DNA of 64,000 bases from Lentzea fradiae (GCF_900100955.1 NZ_FNCC01000016.1:145119-209118); one strand, 5' to 3'; counted from the first letter of the stretch, positions 34,189-43,094 are shown. Notes: generated by a model not told the origin, from the sequence alone. Program-made: numbers and translations.

Positions 34189-34434
34189 GTGAGCACCCAG
34201 ACTCTCCCCGAGGTCGACGTACGGCCGGAAGGCACCGACCACACCGGGGACGACACCCCGAAGATGTTCCACTACGTGCGCAAGGCGAAGATCGCCGAGA
34301 GCGCCGTGATGGGAACGCACGTGGTCGCCCTGTGCGGCGAGGTCTTCCCGGTCACGCGGTCGCCGAAGCCCGGTTCTCCGGTGTGCCCTGACTGCCAGAA
34401 GATCTACGAGGGCCTGCCCGCCGGCGGCGAGTAG
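34189..34434 (+). CDS. DUF3039 small zinc-ribbon-like protein
   Basis: An 81-residue protein conserved in actinobacteria, function unknown. The conserved core FHYVRKAKIAESAVMGTHVVALCGEVF is followed by VCPDCQKIYEGL; His and three cysteines (ALCGE, CPDC) could bind one zinc. GTG at 34189 has only a weak ribosome site, and the gene may be leaderless because TACCCT lies ten bases upstream. It ends at a strong bidirectional terminator shared with the YihY gene. Confidence 0.88.
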   Translation: MSTQTLPEVDVRPEGTDHTGDDTPKMFHYVRKAKIAESAVMGTHVVALCGEVFPVTRSPKPGSPVCPDCQKIYEGLPAGGE

Positions 34435-34454
34435 CCCGCCACACCCCGACGTCG

Positions 34455-34497
34455 GCCGCGTCCGGTGCCTCGAACGACTCGAGGCACCGGACGCGGC
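34455..34497. terminator. Nineteen-base-pair bidirectional terminator
   Basis: GCCGCGTCCGGTGCCTCGA and its exact complement pair with a five-base loop (ACGAC), between the convergent DUF3039 (+) and YihY (-) genes, 20 bases after the DUF3039 stop. Confidence 0.85.
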
Positions 34498-34522
34498 TGC
34501 TCTCGTTCAGGGGGCCTGACGG

Positions 34523-35617
34523 CTATCCCCGCTGTCGTTCTTCTTCCTCCGCGGGAGGCCGTTGCTTGCGGACCTCCAGCGGCACGGTGAGCTGCGTGTC
34601 GGCGGGGGACGGAGCCGAGTAGCCGTTGCCGCCGCTCTCGGGCTTGGGCTGCGCGTTCTCCTCCTCGCGGATGCGGGAGGCGGCGCGTTCCATCTCCAGC
34701 CGCCGCCACCGCCTGCGCTGGCGGCGGGTCATGCGGGCGGGCCACATCTCCTGGACGGCGCTGTTGAAGTACGCGCCGATGGTGATCGCCAGGCCGATGA
34801 AGAACACGAACAGCAGGAACGCGATCGGTGTCGCCAGCGCGCCGTAGGTGTAGCCGGTGGTGGTGATCCACTGGATGTACAGGCGCAGGCCGATGGACGA
34901 CAGGATGAACACGGCCATGGCGAGGACCGCGCCGGGCAGCACGCGGTGGTACGGCAGCCGTCTGGGCAGCGCGACCTTGTAGAGCAACGACAGCGAGAGC
35001 ACGAGCAGCAGTCCGACGCCGGGGTAGTAGAAGCGGCCGACCCACGTCGTGATGTACGGCTGCCAGGACGTCGGGAAGAACTGCGGCAGGATGTCCGGGC
35101 CGAGCGCGAGGACCGGCAGGCCGACCACGAGCGCCACCAGCGACACCAGGTAGAGCAGCAGGGCGAAGACGCGCTGCCACACCTCGTTGCGCACGCCGTA
35201 CTGGCCGTGGGCGACCGTGATCGCGTCGACGAACGACGACATCGCCGACGAGCCCGCCCACAGCGAGATCAGGAAGCCGATCGAGACGATCTCGCCCTTG
35301 CCGGTCGTGAGGATCTCGGCGACCGTGGGCTCGATCACGCCGTTGACGACGTCCCCGCTGAAGATCGTGCGGGTGAAGCCGATGATCTTTTCCTGGACAG
35401 CTTTGACGACGTCGTCGCCGAACCAGGAGCCGATCCAGCCCATCGAGCCCAGCACGCCGAGCAGCAGTGGCGGGAACGACAGCGTCTGCCAGAACGCGGC
35501 TTCGGCGGCCTCTGAGAAGATGTTGCCTTCCCACGCCTTCGACAGAGTGCGCGCGAGTAGGCGCAGCGGCCCCTTTCGGCCGGACCTGCGCGCGTTGTTG
35601 TCGGTAGGCGAACCCAT
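34523..35617 (-). CDS. YihY/BrkB-family inner membrane protein
   Basis: A 364-residue integral membrane protein with about six transmembrane helices (near residues 40-60, 95-120, 140-165, 185-210, 220-245 and 255-280) and a hydrophilic, Glu/Arg/Pro-rich cytoplasmic tail. The motif FSEAAEAAFWQTLSFPPLLL in the first helix is the family hallmark (usually AAELAFYxxLSLxPLL). Function is unsettled; it is not RNase BN. ATG at 35617 was chosen; ATG at 35632 is also possible, neither with a convincing ribosome site. It is divergent from the helicase gene. Confidence 0.88.
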   Translation of the reverse strand: MGSPTDNNARRSGRKGPLRLLARTLSKAWEGNIFSEAAEAAFWQTLSFPPLLLGVLGSMGWIGSWFGDDVVKAVQEKIIGFTRTIFSGDVVNGVIEPTVAEILTTGKGEIVSIGFLISLWAGSSAMSSFVDAITVAHGQYGVRNEVWQRVFALLLYLVSLVALVVGLPVLALGPDILPQFFPTSWQPYITTWVGRFYYPGVGLLLVLSLSLLYKVALPRRLPYHRVLPGAVLAMAVFILSSIGLRLYIQWITTTGYTYGALATPIAFLLFVFFIGLAITIGAYFNSAVQEMWPARMTRRQRRRWRRLEMERAASRIREEENAQPKPESGGNGYSAPSPADTQLTVPLEVRKQRPPAEEEERQRG

Positions 35618-35766
35618 CGCAGGGACAAGCATGGTGCATGGGGCCACGTTTCGCGGCATCGACGCTCGGAACGGGTAGGCTCGCAGTGCCCTCGGCCACG
35701 GTCCGCCTGAGGGCTGTTGCATGTCAAAGCCATGTCTGATCTGCGCAAATGAGGAGAAACACGTCT

Positions 35767-37470
35767 GTGACAGCGACAGCAGCAATGCGACCGCTGCGGG
35801 CCTGGCAGCGCAGGGCGCTGACCAAGTACCTCGCCGCCAAGCCCCAGGACTTCCTCGCCGTCGCCACCCCCGGCGCGGGCAAGACGACCTTCGGGCTCCG
35901 CGTCGCCGCCGAGCTGCTGGCCGACCGGACGATCGAGGCCGTCACGATCGTCACGCCCACCGAGCACCTGAAGCACCAGTGGGCGAAGGCCGCCGCCGAG
36001 CAGGGCATCCACATCGACTCGAACTTCCGCAACACCAACGCGATGACCTCCCGCGACTACCACGGCGTGGCCGTGACGTACGCACAGGTCGCCGCCCATC
36101 CGACGTTGCACAGGGTGCGCACCGAGAACCGCAAGACGCTCGTGCTGCTCGACGAGGTCCACCACGGCGGTGACGCCAAGTCGTGGGGTGAGGCGATCCG
36201 CGAGGCGTTCACCCCCGCGGTCCGCCGCCTGTGCCTCACCGGCACGCCGTTCCGCTCCGACGACTCGCCGATCCCGTTCGTGCAGTACGAGGAGAGCAAC
36301 GGCGGCTTCAAGACCTCCAAGGCCGACCACACCTACGGCTACTCGGACGCGTTGCGCGACGGCGTCGTCCGGCCCGTGCTGTTCCTGGCGTACTCGGGTG
36401 AGGCGTCCTGGCGGACGAGCGCGGGCGAGGAGTTCACGGCGCGGCTGGGCGAGCCGCTGACGCAGGAGCAGACCGCGCGGGCGTGGCGCACGGCCCTCGA
36501 CCCGGCGGGCGACTGGATGGCCTCGGTGCTGCGCGCCGCCGACCAACGTCTCACGCAGAAGCGCGAGAACGGCATCCCCGACGCGGGCGGCCTGGTGATC
36601 GCGACCGACCAGGAGACCGCGAAGGCGTACGCGCAGGTGCTCCAGCGCGTGACGGGGCACATCCCCACGCTCGTCCTCTCCGACGACCCGAAGGCGTCGG
36701 GCAAGATCGCCGAGTTCGCGGCGACGAACGAGCGCTGGATGATCGCCGTCCGCATGGTGTCCGAGGGCGTCGACGTGCCGCGGCTCGCCGTCGGTGTGTA
36801 CGCGACGTCGTCGTCGACACCGCTGTTCTTCGCGCAGGCCATCGGCCGGTTCGTGCGCAACCGTCGTCCCGGTGAGACCGCGACGGTGTTCGTGCCGTCG
36901 GTGCCGGTGCTGCTGCAGCTCGCGTCGGAGCTGGAGGCCGAGCGCGACCACGTCCTGGGCAAGCCGCACCGTGAGAAGGACGGCTGGGACGACGAGCTGA
37001 TGGCGGCCGCGAACCAGGCGAAGGACGAGCCAGGCGAGGAGGAACGCGCCTTCACGGCCCTGGGCACGACCGCCGAGCTGGACCAGGTGATCTTCGACGG
37101 GTCGTCGTTCGGCGCCCCGACCGTCGCGGGCTCGGAGGAGGAGCAGGAGTACCTCGGCCTGCCGGGGCTGCTGGAGCCCGACCAGGTGCGCACCCTGCTG
37201 CTGCAGCGGCAGGAGGAGCAGATGGCGCTCGCGGCCAAGCGGCCCAAGCCGGAGGCCCCGGTGCGGGAGGCGCGGCCCGTCGGCGTGCAGGAGCGCCTCA
37301 CGTCGTTGCGCAAGGAGCTCAACACCCTCGTCGCGATGCACCACCACCGCACGAAGAAGCCGCACGGCAAGATCCACAGCCAGCTGCGCGAGTACTGCGG
37401 CGGGCCGCCGACCGCGATGGCCACGATCGAGCAGCTCGAGGAGCGGATCGCGACCCTGCGGTCCTGGTGA
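35767..37470 (+). CDS. DEAD/DEAH-box superfamily 2 helicase
   Basis: ATP-dependent nucleic-acid helicase or translocase of 567 residues. Seen: Walker A ATPGAGKTTF near residue 35, the DEVHH Walker B box (LLDEVHHGG), motif III-like LTGTPFR, and the C-terminal motif VI AIGRFVRNRRPG, with an acidic linker and a charged C-terminal extension. GAGGAG ten bases before the GTG at 35767 makes this a better start than the ATG at 35749. Homologues are single-copy across actinobacteria and resemble RadD/XPB-type repair helicases, but the exact role is unknown. Confidence 0.9.
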   Translation: MTATAAMRPLRAWQRRALTKYLAAKPQDFLAVATPGAGKTTFGLRVAAELLADRTIEAVTIVTPTEHLKHQWAKAAAEQGIHIDSNFRNTNAMTSRDYHGVAVTYAQVAAHPTLHRVRTENRKTLVLLDEVHHGGDAKSWGEAIREAFTPAVRRLCLTGTPFRSDDSPIPFVQYEESNGGFKTSKADHTYGYSDALRDGVVRPVLFLAYSGEASWRTSAGEEFTARLGEPLTQEQTARAWRTALDPAGDWMASVLRAADQRLTQKRENGIPDAGGLVIATDQETAKAYAQVLQRVTGHIPTLVLSDDPKASGKIAEFAATNERWMIAVRMVSEGVDVPRLAVGVYATSSSTPLFFAQAIGRFVRNRRPGETATVFVPSVPVLLQLASELEAERDHVLGKPHREKDGWDDELMAAANQAKDEPGEEERAFTALGTTAELDQVIFDGSSFGAPTVAGSEEEQEYLGLPGLLEPDQVRTLLLQRQEEQMALAAKRPKPEAPVREARPVGVQERLTSLRKELNTLVAMHHHRTKKPHGKIHSQLREYCGGPPTAMATIEQLEERIATLRSW

Positions 37471-37476
37471 CGGGCG

Positions 37477-38265
37477 TCAGCGGCGGGTGACGGCGACGGC
37501 GAGCGTGTCGTGGTGGGTGCGGAAGGAGCCGCCCGCCGCGTCGATCGCCGCGCCGACGTCGTCGAGCAGCCCGGCGACCTGCTCCGGCGTCAGCATCGCG
37601 ACCAGGCCGGTCGTGCGGACGAGGTCGAGGTACCCGGCGGTGGTGTAGGCGCGCTCCCAGCCGGCCTCCCACTGCTGTGGTGACGTGAACTCGCCGGTGG
37701 CGACGAACGCCTCACCCGTCCGCACGCACCCCTGCCGGTAGGCCCGCGTCATGTCCTCACGGCCCTGGCCCGCGGGCACCGGCAGATCCGGCGCCACCCT
37801 GCGCAGCGCGTCGGAGAAGGCACGCTCGATCGGCTCCGGCGGGGCGAACACGTGCCACAGCGCCACGAACACCCCGCCCGGCCGCAGCACCCGCGCGGCC
37901 TGCCGGGGTCCCGCCTCGGCGTCGACCCAGTGCCACGCCTGCCCGGAGACGACGGCGTCGAACTCGCGGCCCGCCGGGTCCCAGCTCTCGAACTTCGAGA
38001 TCTCCACGTCCAGCCCGCCACCGCGGGCGAACTGCGCCATGCGCTCGTCGGGCTCGACCCCCAGCACCTCGCAGCCGGCCGCGCGCAACGGCCGCGCGAG
38101 CACCCCGGTGCCGCAGCCGACGTCGAGGACGCGCGGGCCGGGGCTCGCCGCCACGACCTTGCGCACCAGCTCGTCCGGATAGGCCGGACGGGTGCGGTCG
38201 TAACGCGCCGCATCCGACCCGAACGAAAGTCCCAGCCGGTCGGCGGATTCCTTGTCGATCGCCAT
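37477..38265 (-). CDS. Class I SAM-dependent methyltransferase (small-molecule type)
   Basis: A 262-residue methyltransferase with motif I VLDVGCGTGVLARPL (about 46-60), an acidic residue after the second strand in VLGVEPDERM, and post-motif AVVSGQAWHWVDAE. The WHW segment is typical of UbiE/trans-aconitate-like methyltransferases (Methyltransf_11). The substrate is unknown. ATG at 38265 opens MAIDKESADRLGLSFGSDAARYDRTRPAYP, a usual beginning for the group. It is convergent with the helicase gene (six bases apart) and divergent from the sugar transporter operon. Confidence 0.87.
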   Translation of the reverse strand: MAIDKESADRLGLSFGSDAARYDRTRPAYPDELVRKVVAASPGPRVLDVGCGTGVLARPLRAAGCEVLGVEPDERMAQFARGGGLDVEISKFESWDPAGREFDAVVSGQAWHWVDAEAGPRQAARVLRPGGVFVALWHVFAPPEPIERAFSDALRRVAPDLPVPAGQGREDMTRAYRQGCVRTGEAFVATGEFTSPQQWEAGWERAYTTAGYLDLVRTTGLVAMLTPEQVAGLLDDVGAAIDAAGGSFRTHHDTLAVAVTRR

Positions 38266-38314
38266 CCATCCAACCTAGAGAGGTCCCGGAGACGACGGAC
38301 GCGTGTTCGCCTGA

Positions 38315-38335
38315 AGCGATATCCAATATATCGCT
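38315..38335. promoter_or_regulatory. AT-rich palindrome with GATAT-N5-ATATC core
   Basis: Arms AGCGATAT and ATATCGCT are perfect complements around a CCAAT spacer, in the divergent region between the methyltransferase gene and the xylF-like gene. Similar 15-base cores occur at 24446-24460 and 30675-30689. It has the size and symmetry of a dimeric regulator's operator. Confidence 0.5.
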
Positions 38336-38463
38336 GGTGCCCGCAGTGGTGTGGCAGAGGTGACACTTCCGCGACTCACGGTGACTAAATTTCGGCGGGG
38401 TTACCGCATCGTTGCGACTTAATCGATCCAGTGTGGTTCCGGTCACGCCTATGTCCGGCATAC

Positions 38464-38494
38464 GTTGTGCGCCACAACATTCTCTGTGACACAG
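38464..38494. promoter_or_regulatory. Two small palindromes upstream of the xylF-like gene
   Basis: GTTGTG-CGC-CACAAC (38464-38478) and CTGTG-A-CACAG (38484-38494) lie 20-50 bases before the start codon at 38515. They are suitable operators for the ROK regulator encoded at the end of this cluster; no binding consensus was available to test this. Confidence 0.45.
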
Positions 38495-38514
38495 CGCAGT
38501 GAAAGGGATGGCGG

Positions 38515-39639
38515 ATGCGCAGCAAGAGCCTCGCTTCCATCGTCGTTACCGCGGGTCTTGCCCTGGCGGTTTCGGCGTGTGGTGCCAACACGTCCTCCGA
38601 CAACGGAGGCAGCACTGACTCGGACTCTGGCAGCAGCGGGGGCGCAAAGGTCGGCGTGATCCTTCCTGAGACGAAGTCCTCGGCTCGCTGGGAGGGCTTC
38701 GACAAGCCGCTCCTCGAGGCGGCTCTGAAGAAGGAGGGGCTCGACCCCGACATTCAGAACGCCCAGGGTGACGCCCAGAAGTTCAGCACCCTCGCCGACG
38801 GCATGATCAACGCCGGCGTGAAGGTCCTGATCATCGCGACCCCCAACAGCGAGGTCGGTGCCTCTGTCGCCAAGAAGGCGCAGGCGCAGGGCATCCACGT
38901 CATCGACTACGACCGCCTGAACCTCGGCGGCAGCTCGCCCTACTACGTGTCGTTCGACAACGTGAAGGTCGGCGAGCTGCAGGGCCAGGGTCTCGCGGAC
39001 GCCCTGAAGGACGCTCCGCAGGGCGCGAACGTGATCGAGATCGAGGGTTCGCCCACGGACAACAACGCGACCCTGTTCCACTCGGGTCAGCAGAAGGCCC
39101 TCAAGCCGCTGTACGACTCGGGCAAGCTCAAGCTCGTCCAGTCGCAGCCGATCCCGGACTGGGACAACCAGGTGGGTGGCCAGACCTTCGAGCAGATCCT
39201 GACCTCCAACAACGGCAAGGTCGACGGCGTCGTCGCCGCGAACGACGGCCTCGCCGGTGCTGTGATCACGATCCTCAAGAAGTACAGCCTCAACGGCAAG
39301 GTTCCGGTCACGGGTCAGGACGCCACCCCGGACGGCCTGCAGGCCGTGCTCCGCGGTGAGCAGTACATGACCGTCTTCAAGCCGATCAACGAGGAGGCGG
39401 AGGCCGCCGCCAAGCTGGCCGCCGCGCTCGCCAAGGGTGACACCGCCGCCGCCGACGCCCTCGCGTCCGGCACGGAGAAGGACCCGAAGGGCAACCGCGA
39501 CGTCAAGTCGGTGCTCCTCACGCCGCAGCTGATCACGAAGGACAAGGTCAAGACCGTCGTCGACGCGGGCTTCGTGAAGGCTTCGGAGATCTGCGTGGCC
39601 GACACCCAGGCCGCTTGCGACGAGCTCGGCATCAAGTAG
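38515..39639 (+). CDS. xylF: Sugar ABC transporter binding lipoprotein, XylF-like
   Basis: Periplasmic-type sugar-binding protein of 374 residues, anchored by a lipobox AVSAC (Cys22) and a Ser/Gly/Asp-rich linker. The type I fold landmarks AGVKVLIIATPNSEVG, HVIDYDRLN, VVAANDGLAGAVI and VTGQDATPDGLQAVLRGEQYMTVFKP follow D-xylose-binding proteins. AAAGGGATGG before the ATG at 38515 is a ribosome site. First gene of a transporter operon that ends with a ROK regulator, an arrangement like the Streptomyces xylFGH/rok7B7 locus; xylose is therefore the best guess for the substrate. Confidence 0.87.
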   Translation: MRSKSLASIVVTAGLALAVSACGANTSSDNGGSTDSDSGSSGGAKVGVILPETKSSARWEGFDKPLLEAALKKEGLDPDIQNAQGDAQKFSTLADGMINAGVKVLIIATPNSEVGASVAKKAQAQGIHVIDYDRLNLGGSSPYYVSFDNVKVGELQGQGLADALKDAPQGANVIEIEGSPTDNNATLFHSGQQKALKPLYDSGKLKLVQSQPIPDWDNQVGGQTFEQILTSNNGKVDGVVAANDGLAGAVITILKKYSLNGKVPVTGQDATPDGLQAVLRGEQYMTVFKPINEEAEAAAKLAAALAKGDTAAADALASGTEKDPKGNRDVKSVLLTPQLITKDKVKTVVDAGFVKASEICVADTQAACDELGIK

Positions 39640-39653
39640 GACCGCTTGCGTCC

Positions 39654-39683
39654 GGGCGGGGTGCGGACCTCCGCACCCCGCCC
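39654..39683 (+). terminator. Intra-operon hairpin between xylF- and xylG-like genes
   Basis: A 14-base-pair perfect stem (GGGCGGGGTGCGGA and its complement) with a two-base CC loop, 14 bases after the xylF-like stop and 30 bases before the next start. It probably acts as a partial terminator or 3' stabiliser that lets the binding protein be made in excess over the membrane parts. Confidence 0.7.
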
Positions 39684-39713
39684 TCGACGCGTGGTAACAC
39701 GGAGGAATCCCCA

Positions 39714-40487
39714 GTGAGCGAGCCGATTCTCGAGCTGCGCGGCATCAACAAGAGCTTCGGTCCCGTGCACGTCCTGCACGACATCGACCTCGTCGTGAAC
39801 CCGGGCGAGGTCACCGCACTCGTCGGTGACAACGGCGCGGGCAAGTCGACGTTGGTCAAGTGCATCGCGGGCATCCACCCCACCGACTCCGGTGAGGTTC
39901 TGTTCAACGGCGAGCCGGTGCAGATCAAGGGCCCGCGCGACGCCTCGGACCTCGGGATCGAGGTCGTCTACCAGGACCTCGCGCTCGCCGACAACCTGGA
40001 CATCGTCCAGAACATGTTCCTCGGCCGCGAGCGCACCAAGATCGGCTTGCTCGACGAGACCGACATGGAGCAGGCGGCGCGCAAGACGCTCGCCTCGCTG
40101 TCCGTGCGCACGGTCAAGTCGGTGCGCACGCAGGTCTCGGCGCTGTCCGGTGGTCAGCGGCAGACCGTGGCGATCGCCAAGGCCGTGCTGTGGAACAGCA
40201 AGGTCGTGCTGCTCGACGAGCCCACCGCCGCGCTCGGCGTCGCGCAGACGCGGCAGGTCCTCGACCTGGTCCGCCGGCTCGCGGAGCAGGGCCTCGGTGT
40301 CGTCCTGATCAGCCACAACATGAACGACGTGTTCGAGGTCGCCGACAAGATCGCGTGCCTCTACCTCGGTCGCATGGCCGCCGTCGTGGGGTCGAAGGAC
40401 GTCACGCACGGCCAGGTCGTCGAGCTGATCACCGCCGGTCGATCCGGTGACCTGGGCATCGCCCGCCCCGAGGCGGCGACGATCTGA
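39714..40487 (+). CDS. xylG: Sugar ABC transporter ATP-binding protein, XylG-like (single domain)
   Basis: Cytoplasmic ATPase of 257 residues energising sugar uptake. Seen: Walker A GDNGAGKST near residue 38, Q-loop VVYQDLALADNL, ABC signature LSGGQRQTVAIAKA, Walker B VVLLDEPTAALG and the H-loop VVLISHNMNDV. It contains one nucleotide-binding domain, whereas E. coli XylG/RbsA have two; the short form is usual in actinomycete xyl clusters. GGAGG at 39701-39705 precedes the GTG at 39714. Its stop overlaps the permease start by one base (TGATG). Confidence 0.92.
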   Translation: MSEPILELRGINKSFGPVHVLHDIDLVVNPGEVTALVGDNGAGKSTLVKCIAGIHPTDSGEVLFNGEPVQIKGPRDASDLGIEVVYQDLALADNLDIVQNMFLGRERTKIGLLDETDMEQAARKTLASLSVRTVKSVRTQVSALSGGQRQTVAIAKAVLWNSKVVLLDEPTAALGVAQTRQVLDLVRRLAEQGLGVVLISHNMNDVFEVADKIACLYLGRMAAVVGSKDVTHGQVVELITAGRSGDLGIARPEAATI

Positions 40488-41935
40488 TGAGTTCGGAAAA
40501 GGCGAGCATGACCAACACCACCGAGACGCCCGCGCAGGACAGTCCTCAGGGCGCGATCTCCGACTTCGGCATCGACACCACCTCGCAGTCCACGGGCGAG
40601 GCCGTTCGCGACTACTGGGCGAGGGTCCGCGGTGGCGAGCTCGGCTCACTGCCCGCCCTGCTCGGCATCATCGTGCTGCTGATCGTCTTCAGCTCGTTGT
40701 CCGACACGTTCTTCACCCTCGGCAACCTCGCCAACCTGCTCCAGCAGGGCGCCAGCATCACCATCATCGCGATGGGCCTGGTGTTCGTGCTCCTGCTCGG
40801 CGAGATCGACCTGTCCGCGGGTACGGCCTCGGGTGTGACGGCCGCGGTCATGGCACTGCACCTGATCAACAACGGCAACCTGCTGGGTGGCATGGGGGAC
40901 ACGGTCTTCTACGTGTTCTGCGGCCTGCTGGTGCTCGCGATCGTGCTCGCCGTGCTGATGAGGATCTGGGCGGGTGCGGCCCTGTCCGCCGTCGCCCTGC
41001 TGATCTCGGCGATCGGCATCCCCGCGAACGCCTGGCTCGAGATGCTGCTCGCGGTCTGCGTCGGCGCGGCCATCGGCTGCATCACGGGCTTCCTGGTGGC
41101 GAAGGTCGGCATCCCGTCGTTCGTCGTGACCCTGGCGCTGTTCCTCGTCTGGGGCGGTGTCGTGCTCCAGTTCATCGGTGACGGCGGCACGCTCGGCCTG
41201 CGCGACGAGACGCTCTTCAACGTCGCCAACGGCAACCTGAACGTCGTGGGCTCGTGGGCGCTGTTCGTCGTCGCGGTCGGCGGTTACGCGGCGATCGTGC
41301 TCTCCCGGCACTTCTCCCGTCTGCGCAAGGGTCTTGTGGCGCAGCCGACGGCGCTCGTGCTGACCAAGATCGGTGCGCTCACGGTGCTGGCGGCGGCGAT
41401 CACCTTCGCGCTGTCCCAGAACCGCGCGCCCAGCAACCTCGTGATCATCGAGGGCGTGCCCTACGTGGTGCCGCTGGTCCTGGTGCTGCTCGTGGTCGGC
41501 ACGTTCGTGCTCGACCGCACGACCTACGGCCGGCACGTCTACGCCGTCGGTGGCAACAAGGAAGCCGCGCGCCGCGCCGGCATCAACGTCGAGCGCATCC
41601 GCATGAGCGTCTTCGTGATCGCCTCCTCGGCGGCCGCGATCGGCGCCATCGTGTACTCGTCGAAGGTCGGCTCGGTCGACCCGAACGCCGGTGGCGGCAA
41701 CACGCTGCTGCTGTCGGTCGGTGCGGCCGTCATCGGTGGCACGTCGCTGTTCGGTGGCAAGGGCCGCCTGCGCGACGCGGTGATCGGTGGCGCGGTGCTC
41801 GCGATCATCCAGAACGGCATGGGCCTGCTCCGCCAGCCCGCCGCGGTGGTGTTCATCGTGACCGGCCTGGTCCTGCTGCTCGCCGCGAGCGTCGACGCGT
41901 TGTCCCGCCGCCGGGCGGCCACCGCGGCTCGATGA
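40487..41935 (+). CDS. xylH: Sugar ABC transporter permease, XylH-like
   Basis: Integral membrane permease of 482 residues with about 12-14 hydrophobic segments between residues 55 and 470. The family motif VFVLLLGEIDLSAGTASG and the EAA-like cytoplasmic loop TTYGRHVYAVGGNKEAARRAGI are both clear. It is longer than RbsC because of extra helices, as XylH is. Start ATG at 40487 overlaps the ATPase stop; ATG at 40508 has a better ribosome site (AAAGGCGAGC) and may be the true start. A ROK regulator follows after four bases. Confidence 0.9.
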   Translation: MSSEKASMTNTTETPAQDSPQGAISDFGIDTTSQSTGEAVRDYWARVRGGELGSLPALLGIIVLLIVFSSLSDTFFTLGNLANLLQQGASITIIAMGLVFVLLLGEIDLSAGTASGVTAAVMALHLINNGNLLGGMGDTVFYVFCGLLVLAIVLAVLMRIWAGAALSAVALLISAIGIPANAWLEMLLAVCVGAAIGCITGFLVAKVGIPSFVVTLALFLVWGGVVLQFIGDGGTLGLRDETLFNVANGNLNVVGSWALFVVAVGGYAAIVLSRHFSRLRKGLVAQPTALVLTKIGALTVLAAAITFALSQNRAPSNLVIIEGVPYVVPLVLVLLVVGTFVLDRTTYGRHVYAVGGNKEAARRAGINVERIRMSVFVIASSAAAIGAIVYSSKVGSVDPNAGGGNTLLLSVGAAVIGGTSLFGGKGRLRDAVIGGAVLAIIQNGMGLLRQPAAVVFIVTGLVLLLAASVDALSRRRAATAAR

Positions 41936-41939
41936 CGCG

Positions 41940-43094
41940 GTGACGGGACCTACGTCCGGCACCCGTCCCGACGAGATCCGCAGGCACAACAGGACGGCGC
42001 TGCTGCGCCGCCTGCACGTCGACGGACCGTCCACCAGGGCCTCGCTCGCGACCGAGCTCGGGCTCAACCGCAGCACCATCAAGGCCCTGGTGGACGGCCT
42101 CGCCGAAGCCGGTGTGGTCGCGGAACGCGTGCCCGCTCTGCGCAGCGGAGCGGGCCGTCCCTCCCTCCTGGTCCTGCCCCAGCCGCACGCCGCGGTCGTG
42201 ATCGCGATCGACGTGCGGGTGGAGCACGTGGCGATGGGGTTCGTCGGACTCGGAGGGGAGATCCTCGGGCGGGACAGCTGGAACCTGCACCGGACGCGTG
42301 ATCCGGGGGAGGTCATCACGCACATCGTCGAGTCGGCGCGCCTCATGGCCGACGACCTCGACGCCACCCCGCTCGGGGTGGGCATCTCGGTGCCGGGCGT
42401 CGTGCGCCGCTCGGACGGGCACGTGCACGAGGCTCCGAACCTGCACTGGACCGGTGTCTCGCTCGGCAAACGCCTGGAGGCGGTGCTGAAGCTGCCCGTC
42501 CAGGTCGGCAACGACGCCGAGCTCGGAGCGCTCGCCGAACACGTGCGCGGCGCGGCACGCCAGTCCTCGGACATGGTCTACATCTCCGCGGACGTCGGCG
42601 TCGGCGGCGGCGTGATCCTGTCGGGACAACCGTTGCGCGGGTCCGGCGGTTACGTCGGCGAACTGGGGCACATGGTCGTGAACCCGCGCGGCCTGCGCTG
42701 TTACTGCGGCTGCGACGGCTGCTGGGAGACCGAGGTCGGGGAACCCGCGCTGTGCCGGGCACTGGGACTGCCCGACGACGCCCCGCGTGGCGCCGTCGTC
42801 GCGACCCTGCGCGCGCTGGACGACCCGTCCCTGCTGGACGAGTTCGCCGGCTGGCTCGCACTCGGGCTCGCCAACATCGTCAACGTCCTGGGCCCGGAAC
42901 TGGTCGTGCTGGGCGACCTCTACACAGCACTGCCCGCGTCGGTGGTGGACTCGGTGAGCGCCGCCGTGCAGCGGCGCAGCCTCGTCTCCCGCGCCGTGGG
43001 CGGCACCCAGGTCGTCACCTCACCGCTCGGCAGGGACGCGAAGCTCGTCGGTGCCGCGGAACTGGCGTTCGAGCCGGTGCTGGACGCCCTTTAG
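41940..43094 (+). CDS. ROK-family transcriptional regulator (XylR/Rok7B7-like)
   Basis: A 384-residue repressor or activator: N-terminal winged helix (about 12-75, STRASLATELGLNRSTIKALVDGL) followed by a ROK domain. The zinc motif ELGHMVVNPRGLRCYCGCDGCWETE is complete, while the ATP-binding DxGxT region is degenerate (AIDVRVEHVAM), as expected for a regulator rather than a kinase. It is the last gene of the sugar-transport operon and is likely autoregulated with it through sites near 38464. The gene ends at a bidirectional terminator. Confidence 0.9.
   Translation: MTGPTSGTRPDEIRRHNRTALLRRLHVDGPSTRASLATELGLNRSTIKALVDGLAEAGVVAERVPALRSGAGRPSLLVLPQPHAAVVIAIDVRVEHVAMGFVGLGGEILGRDSWNLHRTRDPGEVITHIVESARLMADDLDATPLGVGISVPGVVRRSDGHVHEAPNLHWTGVSLGKRLEAVLKLPVQVGNDAELGALAEHVRGAARQSSDMVYISADVGVGGGVILSGQPLRGSGGYVGELGHMVVNPRGLRCYCGCDGCWETEVGEPALCRALGLPDDAPRGAVVATLRALDDPSLLDEFAGWLALGLANIVNVLGPELVVLGDLYTALPASVVDSVSAAVQRRSLVSRAVGGTQVVTSPLGRDAKLVGAAELAFEPVLDAL

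Noticed and set aside
35335..37377. 680-codon minus-strand frame over the helicase gene
   Set aside because: Antisense shadow of the helicase coding sequence; low-complexity Arg/Leu/His-rich translation and no ribosome site.
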